Origin: Isosphaeraceae bacterium EP7
GTDB taxonomy: Bacteria; Planctomycetota; Planctomycetia; Isosphaerales; Isosphaeraceae
Length of the DNA: 64,000 nucleotides
Assembly: GCA_038400315.1 (NCBI GenBank)
Contig: CP151667.1
Span: 3,979,174-4,043,173 of the forward strand
Direction: 5' to 3'
Part shown: one piece after another, positions 41,419 to 50,525 of the stretch
How the letters are laid out: the number at the start of each line of letters is the position of its first letter
Numbering within the stretch: the first letter of the stretch is position 1
The notes under the pieces: generated by a model
The model's database searches: none
What the model was told of the DNA's origin: nothing
Seen by the model: the letters and a program-made list of their open reading frames with translations, nothing else
Translations under genes and position numbers: made by a program

Positions 41419-44222
41419 TGCGCGTCGACGACTATCTGGGGATCCCGGAGGACTACGGACGCTGGCTCGGTGGGCTCCGCTGGGGCGACGGCGGCGAGGT
41501 CGTCGAGTACGCCGCCGAGGAGCCGGAGATCGGCCTGACGTTCGCGATGGCCGCGGAACTCGCCCTCTTCCTGGAGGGCGCCGCAGCCGCCGACGACGGC
41601 GAGCTGCCACATTTCGCGTTCGTCCTCCATTTCCTGCATCTGATGGGGTTCGGAGGCCGCCACGCTAATGGCGGCGAGACCGCGCGGAAGGGGATGCACG
41701 CGGGGCTGGAGCGGGCATTCCGCGAGGCAGAACGTCCCCTCCGGAATGCGGGGGCACTGTGCGTCGTCATGTGTCGCGGATTACCGGGGGTGGCCGACCC
41801 ACCCCGCTGGGCTTCGCTCAGGCACCGGCTGACGGAGCGGTCGCCGAGCGGGTTCGCGATCCTCAGGCAATATCCCGGCGAGGATCCGCCCCGACGTCCC
41901 GAGGAGTTCGACGCATGGATCCGGGCATGCCTCGACGCCTGGAGACCGATGCGCCTCTGCCACTGGCTTCGTCACGGGAGGGAGCCGATTCCCGAGGCGG
42001 GTGAGACGGTCGCTCGGGCGTTGCCGATCCCGCTCGCCCGGGCCCTGGCGGCGCTGGAGGACCGGCCTCGGCTCCGGGGGATGGCGGGACTCGTCCCGCG
42101 CCTGAACGGGGCGCTGACGCTCCCTCCCCGGATCCTGGCCCACGCGGAGCTGCCGCTGGGCGGTTATGCCGACGTGACCAATCGAGGCCTCCCGGAACGG
42201 ATCCTGCCCTCGCAGCTCGCGCTCGACCCGGACGAGTTCCTCCGCCGTTTCGCCGCCCGGGAACTGCTCTATTACGACCTCGAGGTGCCGCACGCCCCGA
42301 CGGCCCGCGAGCTGGTGATCGTGATCGACCAGGGAGTCCGCACCTGGGGCGACATCAGGCTCGTGCTCGCCGCCGCGGCGCTCGCCCTGGCCGGACAGGC
42401 CGAGCGCAGGAAGCTCGTCATCCGGCTCGCGACGACCGGCAACGGCGGCGAGCCCGTGGATGCTTCGAGCCTGGGCGCGGAGCAACTCGGCGAGCTCCTG
42501 GAGGCGAGCGACCTGTCGCCTAATCCCGCCTCGGGCCTGGCCAGGGCCCTCGGCATGTCCGAGGAAGTCGGGGTGACACGAGACCTCGTGCTGCTGACCC
42601 ATCCCAGGAGCCTCGCCGAACCGGAGGTGGTGGCCGCGATGCGCGTATCGGTCGGCGATGCCCGGCTGTTCGCGGTCGCGGCGGACCCTGGCGGGGATGT
42701 GAGCCTGCTGGAGGTCAGGGCCGGCGTGCCGGTCGCGATCGCCCGATGTCGGGTCGACCTCGCCGATGCCAGGGCGAGGCGTGAGGAGTCGGCGACGGCC
42801 GCCGTCCCCGAGGGAGCGTCGTCACACCGCTGGCGGGGGGAGGTCGAGCCGATCGGCTTCCCGTTCGCGTTCGGGGCGATCGCCCCCATCTCGGATTCGC
42901 TCTTCGCCTACGATGACGCGGGAGACTGGCTGCTCCTCGAGAACGGTCGCGGCCTCCTGCACGCCTGGCGGGCCGACGGCTCGGGGTTGGAGATCCTGCC
43001 CCGGGTCAAACTCGATGGGAAGGTCCTCGACACGGTTCATGCCGTGGTCGGGGTGGCCGGCGGCTTCCTCGTCGCGGGGGCGGCAGGCCACCGGTCGATC
43101 GCGGCTCATTATGACTTGCGGACCCGTACGTGCACGGCGCACGAGCTGGAGCTGGCGGCGAGCGTTCGACTCCGATGGTCCTACTCGCGCCGCCAGCATA
43201 CCGCGGTCGGCCATGACGGGACGGGACAGAGCTTCGCGATCGACCTGAGACAGAGGGGGCACCGCGTCCGAAATGGCCCCGGGGAACCTGCCTCAGGGCG
43301 CGTCGTCGATGCGATCCGATCGGGCTCGGATGCGGACCAGGAATCCTTGGTCGTTCGCCATGGCGAGGTCGCGAGGCTGTTCGGTCGCCTGATCGTGTTC
43401 CACGAGGAGACCGGGGAAGTCGCGATCCGGGACGACGAGGGGGGGTGGATCTGCCACGTCCCGCTCTCCGAAGGCAGGCCTCTGCTCAAGGGGGGGCGAT
43501 TGATCCAGGGTCGATGGAACAACGGCACCCTCGCCCTGCTGGTGGGGTTTCCGCGCTCGCGGAGTCTCCACATCTTCGAGGTCGCGGGCACCCTGCGGTC
43601 GACGGCCGAACACGTCTGCCCTCGCGACGCCAATGACTTCGCCCTGAGCCGCGACGGCCGCCGTGTCGCCTGGCGGCTTGGCGACTGTCAACTCATGTCC
43701 CAGGATGTTGGGGAAGTCGGGCGGCCCCCGCTCGTGACCCCGAAAGGTCGGGCTCACTCCAATCTGGGCCTGGAGCTCGGCCTGCATTTCCTCATAATCA
43801 AGGCCGGCCGCTACCGGCACCTGGTCCGCTGGGATCGCGGTCGCCTCGAGTTCGTCCTGTCCGGCACGGATGTCGGCACGATGGTCGAGCGGTCCTTCGG
43901 CTGGATTCCGCCCCGGATCGAGGCGAGCGCCGAGGCGACCCGGCTTGCCGCCCTCGAGGATCCGAGGCGTTTCATCCTTTTTGCGGACATGCCGACCATG
44001 ACGGCCGCCGTCGACCGGTACGGCCAGGTCGCGATCCTCGATCGATCCGGCGAGGTCGTCTGCATGTTCCTCGTCTTCCGCGAGAAGATCGCCGCCTGGG
44101 CGCCGGATGGGACGCGGGTCGGCCCGGTCCCGATGCATGTCGGCCCCCCGACGCCGGGGGGGGAGGAGCGGATCGCCGCGTTCCTCCTGGCAGCCAGCCC
44201 CTCCATCAGGAGGAACTTATGA
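41418..44222 (+). CDS. vWA domain-beta-propeller protein
   Basis: 934 residues from ATG 41418. Helical N-terminus (1-290), vWA-like Rossmann domain (about 295-460, ELVIVIDQGVRTWGDIRLVL), then a seven- or eight-strand-group propeller (about 470-900, with IGFPFAFGAIAPISDSLFAY and repeated blades such as FALSRDGRRVAWRLG). The metal site motif DxSxS reads DQGVR, so the MIDAS is degenerate and metal-dependent ligand binding is probably lost. It is the central partner of the MoxR ATPase. ATGA overlap with the following gene. Confidence 0.85.
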   Translation: MRVDDYLGIPEDYGRWLGGLRWGDGGEVVEYAAEEPEIGLTFAMAAELALFLEGAAAADDGELPHFAFVLHFLHLMGFGGRHANGGETARKGMHAGLERAFREAERPLRNAGALCVVMCRGLPGVADPPRWASLRHRLTERSPSGFAILRQYPGEDPPRRPEEFDAWIRACLDAWRPMRLCHWLRHGREPIPEAGETVARALPIPLARALAALEDRPRLRGMAGLVPRLNGALTLPPRILAHAELPLGGYADVTNRGLPERILPSQLALDPDEFLRRFAARELLYYDLEVPHAPTARELVIVIDQGVRTWGDIRLVLAAAALALAGQAERRKLVIRLATTGNGGEPVDASSLGAEQLGELLEASDLSPNPASGLARALGMSEEVGVTRDLVLLTHPRSLAEPEVVAAMRVSVGDARLFAVAADPGGDVSLLEVRAGVPVAIARCRVDLADARARREESATAAVPEGASSHRWRGEVEPIGFPFAFGAIAPISDSLFAYDDAGDWLLLENGRGLLHAWRADGSGLEILPRVKLDGKVLDTVHAVVGVAGGFLVAGAAGHRSIAAHYDLRTRTCTAHELELAASVRLRWSYSRRQHTAVGHDGTGQSFAIDLRQRGHRVRNGPGEPASGRVVDAIRSGSDADQESLVVRHGEVARLFGRLIVFHEETGEVAIRDDEGGWICHVPLSEGRPLLKGGRLIQGRWNNGTLALLVGFPRSRSLHIFEVAGTLRSTAEHVCPRDANDFALSRDGRRVAWRLGDCQLMSQDVGEVGRPPLVTPKGRAHSNLGLELGLHFLIIKAGRYRHLVRWDRGRLEFVLSGTDVGTMVERSFGWIPPRIEASAEATRLAALEDPRRFILFADMPTMTAAVDRYGQVAILDRSGEVVCMFLVFREKIAAWAPDGTRVGPVPMHVGPPTPGGEERIAAFLLAASPSIRRNL

Positions 44223-46951
44223 TGAACGTCCCTCTCCGGGTCCGGAGGTGTCTCGAGACGGAGCCGGCCGCTGCGGCCCTGTTCGCGGGCTGCGATGCGG
44301 CCTCGCTACTCGCCCTGTGCGTCAGGCTGGGACTCGACCCGGACGGGCGGGTCTACCCGGTCGCCGACGGCCTGCTCCTGAGGCTGACCGATCCGACCGG
44401 CCATCCGCTCCCCGGGGCCCTGCGCCTCAGGGCGATCGCCCCCGACCTGTTGCTGCCCGTGGACGCGCAGCTCGTGCCGGCCTTGCTGGACGACGAGGCC
44501 CGGGGGATGACCCGCGACCGGGGCCTCATCTTCCTGCCCGGCGACCGCGTGCTGGCCTTCGACCATCGACAATCGCTCCCGCTGTCGATGCTTCTCTCCG
44601 CGCGATCGCGCCCCCGGCGCGAGTGGGGCCCGCTCCCCGACCGCCCCGCCCAGGTCGAGCGAATCGAGTCGATCCGCGTCGAATTCCCGGACGAGTCGCC
44701 CGAGGCCGCGCTCGACGCGGGGTCCGGGGGGACGATCGGGATCGATGCGCGACCTGCGGACGAATCGGGGCCGGGGACCCGGAATCCCGGCGAATCGAGT
44801 TTCTCTCGGATCTGGAACCTCGCGAAGTCGTTCCTGAGGGGCAGATCCGGCGAGGGCCGTGCGGAAACAACGAAGGACGGGGCGAGGCGGCGCGAGCCGG
44901 ATGCCGGGGTGATCGGTCGTCAGGACGCCGCGCTGCGCGATCTGATGCGTGAATTCCGCGAGGGGGACATCGAGAAGGCCCTCCGCCGCGCGATTCCGAT
45001 GGCGGACCCGGCCGATTCTCGCGGCTCGGGAGTCCATGGTGGCGACAATCTCCCGGATCGCGACCTCAGGTACAGGCTGGATGACCTGCTGGGCGGGGCG
45101 AGCGACCCCCCGGGCGATCGCTGGCTCGGAGGCGGCGACCTGATCGCGGCCCTCTCCCGCGAGTATCGCAAGGCCGCCGAGGAGGCGTCACGGCGGGGCG
45201 ACCATCGTCGCGCGGCGGCCATCTACGGGAAGCTCCTGCGCGATCACCGCGAGGCGGCCCTGGCCTTGCTTCGCGGCGGGCTCTATCACGACGCGGGCGT
45301 CATCCTGCTCGCCCGGCTCGACGATCGCCGGGGGGCCGCCCTCGCGTTTGCCGCGGCCGGCGAGGCCGATCGAGCCCTGGATCTCTATCGCGAGGTCGGC
45401 GATCACGAGGCCGCCGGAGACCTGCTTCGCGGCCTGGGCGAGGAAGAGCTCGCCGTGGCCGAGTACCTGGTCGCCGCGAATCGCATGACCTCCTCCGGTG
45501 GGGGGCACCTGGCTGCCGGGAATCTCCTGCTGGAGAAGGCCGGCCGACCCGACCTCGCGCAGCGACATTACGAGCAAGGCTGGGGCCGGCGGCCGGCCGC
45601 GAACGCGGTCGCCTGCGCGGTGAAAATCGCCAGCCTGCTCGCCTCGCGGGCGGATGTCCCGTCGCTCCGATTGCTCGTGGACGAGGCCGACGTCCACTTC
45701 TCCACGAGCCATGGAACTGCGGAGCCGGGGAGATTTTACAACGAGGTGGCCACCCTCGGCGACCGTCCCGGGCTCGAGCAGGCCCGCGACGAGCTGCGCG
45801 ACCGGGCCCTGATGGGGCTTGCCGCCTGCCTCCGCGGCCGCGTGCTGGCCGGTGAGAAGGCGGCCACCCTCGTCTCGTCGCTCCTGGGGGCGACTCCCTC
45901 CTGGCCGGCGGCCGTGGTCAGTGATGCATTCCACGCGGTCGGCGCCTCGCCCCGGCCCGCCGCGGCGGCTCTCCCGACGAGGCCGCATACGAGATCGCGG
46001 TTCCGGGTCTGCACGGGGACCGTCGGCGCGGTCGCGGGCGCGTCGGAGTCCGGCGAGGTGTTCCTGGGGACTTCGAGCGGCGAGGTGTGGGCCTTCCGGC
46101 CGCAGACTTCGGAGGCCGTCTTCGTGGCCTCCAACGACCTGCCGGTCTCGGCACTCGCGACCGACCCGGCGGGCGAGCACCTCGTCGTGCTCCGATCCCA
46201 CACGGTGGGGCGAGGGACAATCGGCTCCTATGCCCGCCAGCCCGACGGTCGCTACGCGATCCTGACCGGGAAGCCGATCGGGGACGTGTTCGCCCCCTGG
46301 CTGACCCCGATCGCGAGGGCGGCTGCCGAGAGCCTGGTCGGGATCTGGGACGGCGCAGCCCTGCATCTGCTCTCGGTAGGCTCGCTCGCGTCTTTGCGGA
46401 GCCTCGCATTGCCCGACGGCGAATCCCAGCCCCCGGCGGCCCTGTTCCATGAAACGAGCGGATGTGACCCATGGAACTTCACGATCCTGGCGTTCCATGG
46501 GCGGCAGTTGTGCCAGCTCGATCCTCAGGGCGACAACCTGCGCACGATCGGGCTGAATTGGAGGCCTGAGCCGCAGGGCAAGTTCCTGCAAACCACCCCC
46601 CTGAGCTGGTTCCCCCTCGCGGACGGTGGGCTCGAGCTCGCCGGCCTGGATGAAGCGGGGACCCTGCATTGCTCTCGATTGCGGGACGGTCGGGTGATCG
46701 CCCGGAATTCCTCACAAGGGGTGGATGAGCGAGGCTATCTGGCCGCCGCGATCGTCCGCGAGGGGCTCGTCGCGGCGGTGTCATCCTCTCGAATCGACTG
46801 GATGAGATGCGGGGCCAGCAAGTTCGTGCCCTGGCGTACCGCGCCCGAGACCATCCCCTCCGCCGTCGCCGCCTTCGCCAGTCGCCCGACCGGCGAGTTG
46901 CTCGTCGTTTGCCACGACGGCTACCTCGTGCGAGTGCCGATCCCGACCTGA
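44219..46951 (+). CDS. TPR-beta-propeller protein, last gene of the ternary operon (bpX6-like)
   Basis: 910 residues. An N-terminal domain (1-135) resembles bpX6 (LLLRLTDPTGHPLPGALRLR, then LPGDRVLAFDHRQSLPLSML). A low-complexity linker follows (about 160-230), then TPR-like helices (about 300-470: AAIYGKLLRDHREAALALLR; AGEADRALDLYREVGDHEAA) and a C-terminal propeller (about 595-905: TVGAVAGASESGEVFLGTSS; PVSALATDPAGEHLVVL). Probably a scaffold that recognises the trigger or recruits an effector. No effector domain is fused to it or encoded directly next to it. Confidence 0.78.
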   Translation: MMNVPLRVRRCLETEPAAAALFAGCDAASLLALCVRLGLDPDGRVYPVADGLLLRLTDPTGHPLPGALRLRAIAPDLLLPVDAQLVPALLDDEARGMTRDRGLIFLPGDRVLAFDHRQSLPLSMLLSARSRPRREWGPLPDRPAQVERIESIRVEFPDESPEAALDAGSGGTIGIDARPADESGPGTRNPGESSFSRIWNLAKSFLRGRSGEGRAETTKDGARRREPDAGVIGRQDAALRDLMREFREGDIEKALRRAIPMADPADSRGSGVHGGDNLPDRDLRYRLDDLLGGASDPPGDRWLGGGDLIAALSREYRKAAEEASRRGDHRRAAAIYGKLLRDHREAALALLRGGLYHDAGVILLARLDDRRGAALAFAAAGEADRALDLYREVGDHEAAGDLLRGLGEEELAVAEYLVAANRMTSSGGGHLAAGNLLLEKAGRPDLAQRHYEQGWGRRPAANAVACAVKIASLLASRADVPSLRLLVDEADVHFSTSHGTAEPGRFYNEVATLGDRPGLEQARDELRDRALMGLAACLRGRVLAGEKAATLVSSLLGATPSWPAAVVSDAFHAVGASPRPAAAALPTRPHTRSRFRVCTGTVGAVAGASESGEVFLGTSSGEVWAFRPQTSEAVFVASNDLPVSALATDPAGEHLVVLRSHTVGRGTIGSYARQPDGRYAILTGKPIGDVFAPWLTPIARAAAESLVGIWDGAALHLLSVGSLASLRSLALPDGESQPPAALFHETSGCDPWNFTILAFHGRQLCQLDPQGDNLRTIGLNWRPEPQGKFLQTTPLSWFPLADGGLELAGLDEAGTLHCSRLRDGRVIARNSSQGVDERGYLAAAIVREGLVAAVSSSRIDWMRCGASKFVPWRTAPETIPSAVAAFASRPTGELLVVCHDGYLVRVPIPT

Positions 46952-48063
46952 TCGCGACGGATCGAAAATCCCGGGATGCTGACTCGTTGCCCGGTCCGAA
47001 TCGCGGTTTTACCGGCGGCCGAGGAGCGTGCCGCAGCGGGCCTCTCGCTCCCGGAGCGGCCTCACCGATCAACTGTGGATGAAACGCGGTCGTCGGATTG
47101 ATTGCGCAGATCGAGCGTGAACCGACGGAGGAGCGGGCCGTCAGGGCGTACAAACTCGCGACAACTCCCGGCCCGCTCTTCCTCCGCTACTCGAGCGAAG
47201 CGAATGGTCGAGGCTGGCGGTGGGCCTTCCGACAGATCGTTGACGAATCGCAGCGATCAGCCGCCGAGGCCTCGCGGCGAGCCGCGCGATGACGCGCGTT
47301 CGATTCCATTCCGGACGGGCTGTAGGATCGGTCGATCTCGATCCCCGGAGATCGGGACATTTCTGGGCGAGTCGGACGCGGCGGATTCAGCTCGCCCCCG
47401 GGCGAGCGCTGCAAAAACAGGATCGACTCGCCCGATCGGCCCATGACGCCGGCCTGGCACCAGCCGTTTTCGATGAAGCACCCGACCAACCACTCCGGTG
47501 TGGCCGGAACCGGTGAACCGGGCAGGCGCCCGCTGCCTCGACAGAGCCGTCGGGTTCGACAGAGCCGGCGGACGCTTCGAATGCTCGCCGCCCTGCCGCC
47601 CCGGGGCCCTACTCGAAGGTGAAAGGCCGCACCGCCGATTGACGTTAATCACTGAGTGCTTTCCGGACCGCTCGAGCTTCGGCCATCGAGGCCGAGGACC
47701 GCCCCCTTGACCGCCTTCGCGGCGGCCCCCGGGCTGCTCGAGCCCACGAGAAGCACCTCGGCGATCCTCACCCCCTCTGCAACAACGCCGTCCGGTCGTT
47801 TGCCGCCGTTGTGCGGTGATTGGGTCGGCTGCACCTTCCGGCCGCGGCCATGCCCCCGAGAATCGGGCGATCAGCCCCCAGCCGGGTCAGGATGCCCGAC
47901 GGTGAGGGGCGTTCCATTCCGAGGCGTTTCCGCCGTCCGGTCACAACCGTCCTTGACGCGGCAACGCCCCCCGCGACAAGGCTCGCCCGGTTGATCTCGG
48001 CCGCACTCGACGGGCCGCCAATGATTGGACCAGCAAGGATCCTGCAGTCGGGCCAGGTCGATT
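46952..48063. other. Gene-free stretch between the ternary operon and the replicating island
   Basis: 1.1 kb with only short, arginine/proline-rich frames. One 64-residue plus-strand frame (47098-47292) is not convincing. No tRNA, no copy of the attachment sequence found at 59865-59911, and no clear terminator hairpin. The left border of the island may lie here, but nothing marks it. Confidence 0.4.
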
Positions 48064-48510
48064 TCAATCCGATCGGGGTGGGGAAGAGGGCCGTGTGCGG
48101 TTTCGGCCGCCTCCCTTGGGGGTTGGCGATGGAACGGTCCGGGCGGAGTTCAAGATCGCCTCGGCGGGCGCCGGCCCCATCTGCATGAAGGCGTCGACAA
48201 TCGCTCGCCTGATCGCGGGGTCACCTGCCTGCCACAGCTCGGCAAAGGCCAGGGCGACGTGGATCCGGTAGCTCTCGCCCAGGCCGCCCATGACCCGGAT
48301 GATCTCGACCTTGAACGCCGCGTCCCCGGCCTTGCGCAGTGTCCTGAACAGTTCCCAGATCGGCGGCGGGTCGAGCCCGCGCAGGGCGGCGGATGCGCCC
48401 GCACGGACCGCCTCGTCCGGGCTCTTCAGCAGGTTGATCAGCCTGGCGGTTGCCCGCTCGAGGCCCTTGACTGCCAGCTGGACGACTCCGGAAACTGTCC
48501 TCGCTTCCAT
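48064..48510 (-). CDS. Small HEAT-repeat-like protein
   Basis: 148 residues from ATG 48510, behind GGGAGGA. The longer open frame upstream is not used. Consecutive helical pairs (TARLINLLKSPDEAVRAGAS; FRTLRKAGDAAFKVEIIRVM; AFAELWQAGDPAIRRAIVDA) look like two or three HEAT repeats, followed by a basic tail (TPKGGGRNRTRPSS) that could bind nucleic acid. Last of three minus-strand genes of the island. Function unknown. Confidence 0.65.
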   Translation of the reverse strand: MEARTVSGVVQLAVKGLERATARLINLLKSPDEAVRAGASAALRGLDPPPIWELFRTLRKAGDAAFKVEIIRVMGGLGESYRIHVALAFAELWQAGDPAIRRAIVDAFMQMGPAPAEAILNSARTVPSPTPKGGGRNRTRPSSPPRSD

Positions 48511-48644
48511 GCTCCATCCTCCCTCGATTCGGGCATCCCCTCCGGGGGGGCTACTTTCTCCCGAGAACGCTCGGATCCTTGCCCTACGCGGGCAGGATCG
48601 CGACTCCCACGGGGGGGACTCCTGACACCTCCCGATGATGCCGG

Positions 48645-49010
48645 TCATCCCGACGGCCTCCGGTTCGAAGCCAGGCGGCGGGCGAGGCCGACGGACCCGG
48701 CGGCGAGACGGGCATAGACCTCGACTTGCCCGGCCCACCGCCCCTGGAGGCGATACTCGCACAGCAGCTGCGCGGTCCGATCGACCAGCTCGGGGCGATC
48801 GTCGCCCGCGACGTAGATCGCCCGGTGCACCCGACGCCCGTCCGCCTCGGCGACAAATCGAACGGCCCAGACGCGTCGGCCGCGGGAGTCCTTGGCGACC
48901 AGCGTGCCCTGCCTGGCCAGCACCCCGGCATTCGCCTCCAGCTTGCGAAGGATGGTCGCCCAGCGGGCCTCCAGGTCGTCGCAGCCGGCCGTCACGCGAG
49001 CCTCATTCAT
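48645..49010 (-). CDS. Small hypothetical island protein, DUF6788-like
   Basis: 121 residues from ATG 49010, which overlaps the preceding stop. It reads MNEARVTAGCDDLEARWATI, then TLVAKDSRGRRVWAVRFVAE and RAIYVAGDDRPELVDRTAQL. Short proteins with this helix-strand-strand-helix pattern accompany planctomycete integrases and HTH genes; the role is unknown. Low certainty on the family name. Confidence 0.55.
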   Translation of the reverse strand: MNEARVTAGCDDLEARWATILRKLEANAGVLARQGTLVAKDSRGRRVWAVRFVAEADGRRVHRAIYVAGDDRPELVDRTAQLLCEYRLQGRWAGQVEVYARLAAGSVGLARRLASNRRPSG

Positions 49011-49728
49011 CACCGTGGCTCCCTTCGCTGGCCGATCCCTGGCCGTCCATGTATCGACCGATCCGGTTGACAGGAAGTGCGATGGCGAGGGGGGGCTCCG
49101 GAAATCCATTCAGTGCCCCGTCCGGGGGCTCGGCCCTCCGCACCTTGTGATGCTTCTCGCGAGGGGCCTTCGGCGGCGTCGAATGACCGTTCGCGGATGC
49201 CGGCGACGTCCGTTCCCGCCGCACCGCTGCGGACTTGCCGCCCCCGCCGGCTCGCCGATCGTTGTCGGCCCGCTTGGCGCGTGCCAGCTCCCACTGGCGG
49301 GCGTTGCCGGCCTGGGCCTGCAGTAACTCGGCGAGGTGGCCCTGGAGGTCCATGATGCGGGGGAGCAGCGTCCCGGAGACGTCGGCGGGGAGGTCTGCGG
49401 GGCCTTTGGTCTGCGTGGCGCGGCCGTGCTGGGCGATCCGATGGTTGATGTAGAACGTGCTCCTCATCATGAGATAAGAGACGAAGCCGATCATCCGGAC
49501 GAAGTTGTCGGCGGCGAACGCCTCGGGATCGCGGCGGCCGCGGACCTCCAGGGCGCGGAGCAGGAGGCCGAACAGCTCCTCCTGGTCGACCATCGAGAAA
49601 TGCCGCTTGGTGAGCTCGGCCCACAGCGCGTCGACGTCTCCGTCGCGGGTTGCCTGCTCACGCATTTCGCGGACGGTGGGGCCGGCGGCCCTCCGGGGAT
49701 CGGTCCTGGTCCGCTTCCTGCTGGCCAT
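49003..49728 (-). CDS. Hypothetical island protein with basic C-terminus
   Basis: 241 residues from ATG 49728 (GAGGTG upstream): MASRKRTRTDPRRAAGPTVR, a helical core (ELTKRHFSMVDQEELFGLLL; FVRMIGFVSYLMMRSTFYIN), a coiled-coil-like segment (LPRIMDLQGHLAELLQAQAG), and a long basic, low-complexity tail (KAPREKHHKVRRAEPP). Overlaps the next gene by 8 bases. Not recognised; basic regions at both ends suggest DNA or RNA binding. Confidence 0.55.
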   Translation of the reverse strand: MASRKRTRTDPRRAAGPTVREMREQATRDGDVDALWAELTKRHFSMVDQEELFGLLLRALEVRGRRDPEAFAADNFVRMIGFVSYLMMRSTFYINHRIAQHGRATQTKGPADLPADVSGTLLPRIMDLQGHLAELLQAQAGNARQWELARAKRADNDRRAGGGGKSAAVRRERTSPASANGHSTPPKAPREKHHKVRRAEPPDGALNGFPEPPLAIALPVNRIGRYMDGQGSASEGSHGDE

Positions 49729-50525
49729 GTTCGACACCTCGGAAAGAGCCCTGGTCGGCGAGACTTCGGCGAACATGTGCATCCTTGCCGACCCTTCGAT
49801 CATATCGCGATGCCGGCGGCAAAACCGCGAATCCCCGAGAATTCCTCGCCAGGACGGCGGCAAGGACCGGGGCCGCTGCCGACGTGGGACAATCCGAGGA
49901 TGGTCGCCGGCCTGCCCGAGCCGGACAATCGGTCGGGGCTTGCCGCGACGAGCGGGTGGGAAGCTGAGAAGTACCGGCCCCAGAGATTATCGATAAACGT
50001 AATCAGAAATGCAGGTGCTGGACCCCCCTCTCGAGCTTTCGCGAATCATCGCCGGTCACCATCGGCTTATCGGCCGTGGCTTTGCGCGATCCCTTCCCCT
50101 GGAGGTGTGATCAGCGAGCGAGGCGGGCAGGGGATTGCTCCGCGATGGTGATCGCAATCGCCAGCGGGGCTTGTCCGAGTTGCCCCCGGTCGAACCTGCC
50201 CTTGGCCCGCGCATTAACGTTCGCGGGACCGGTCGATGTGCGGCGAGCAGAGCAGCCTCGGGCGTCGTCCACCCTTCAGCCGTCCCTGCAGTGCGGCCGT
50301 TATTCTCTCAGCGTTTGAGCGAGGTGGCAGAACCTCGTGGCGCCGCCCGTCACGTTCCCTTTCGAGGTGATAGGGTGCGGCCGGCCGCCGGCGGAGCAGA
50401 CTGGGTCCGAGCGTTTTTGTTTGGAGAGCACGAGGACATGATTCCAACCGATGGACGTCGCCACTCGAAATGGGCGGATGCGGCCTCTGAGGTTTCGAAA
50501 GGGAGGCCGCCCTCCGCCACCGGAT
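49729..50525. other. Intergenic region between the small-gene operon and the polymerase gene
   Basis: About 800 bases without a supportable gene. It should contain the promoter of the 49728-48064 operon (upstream of 49728) and the terminator of the polymerase gene. No repeats or hairpins stood out. Confidence 0.4.

Noticed and set aside
47098-47292. 64-residue plus-strand small protein
   Set aside because: No ribosome site or family, and composition typical of chance frames in GC-rich DNA.
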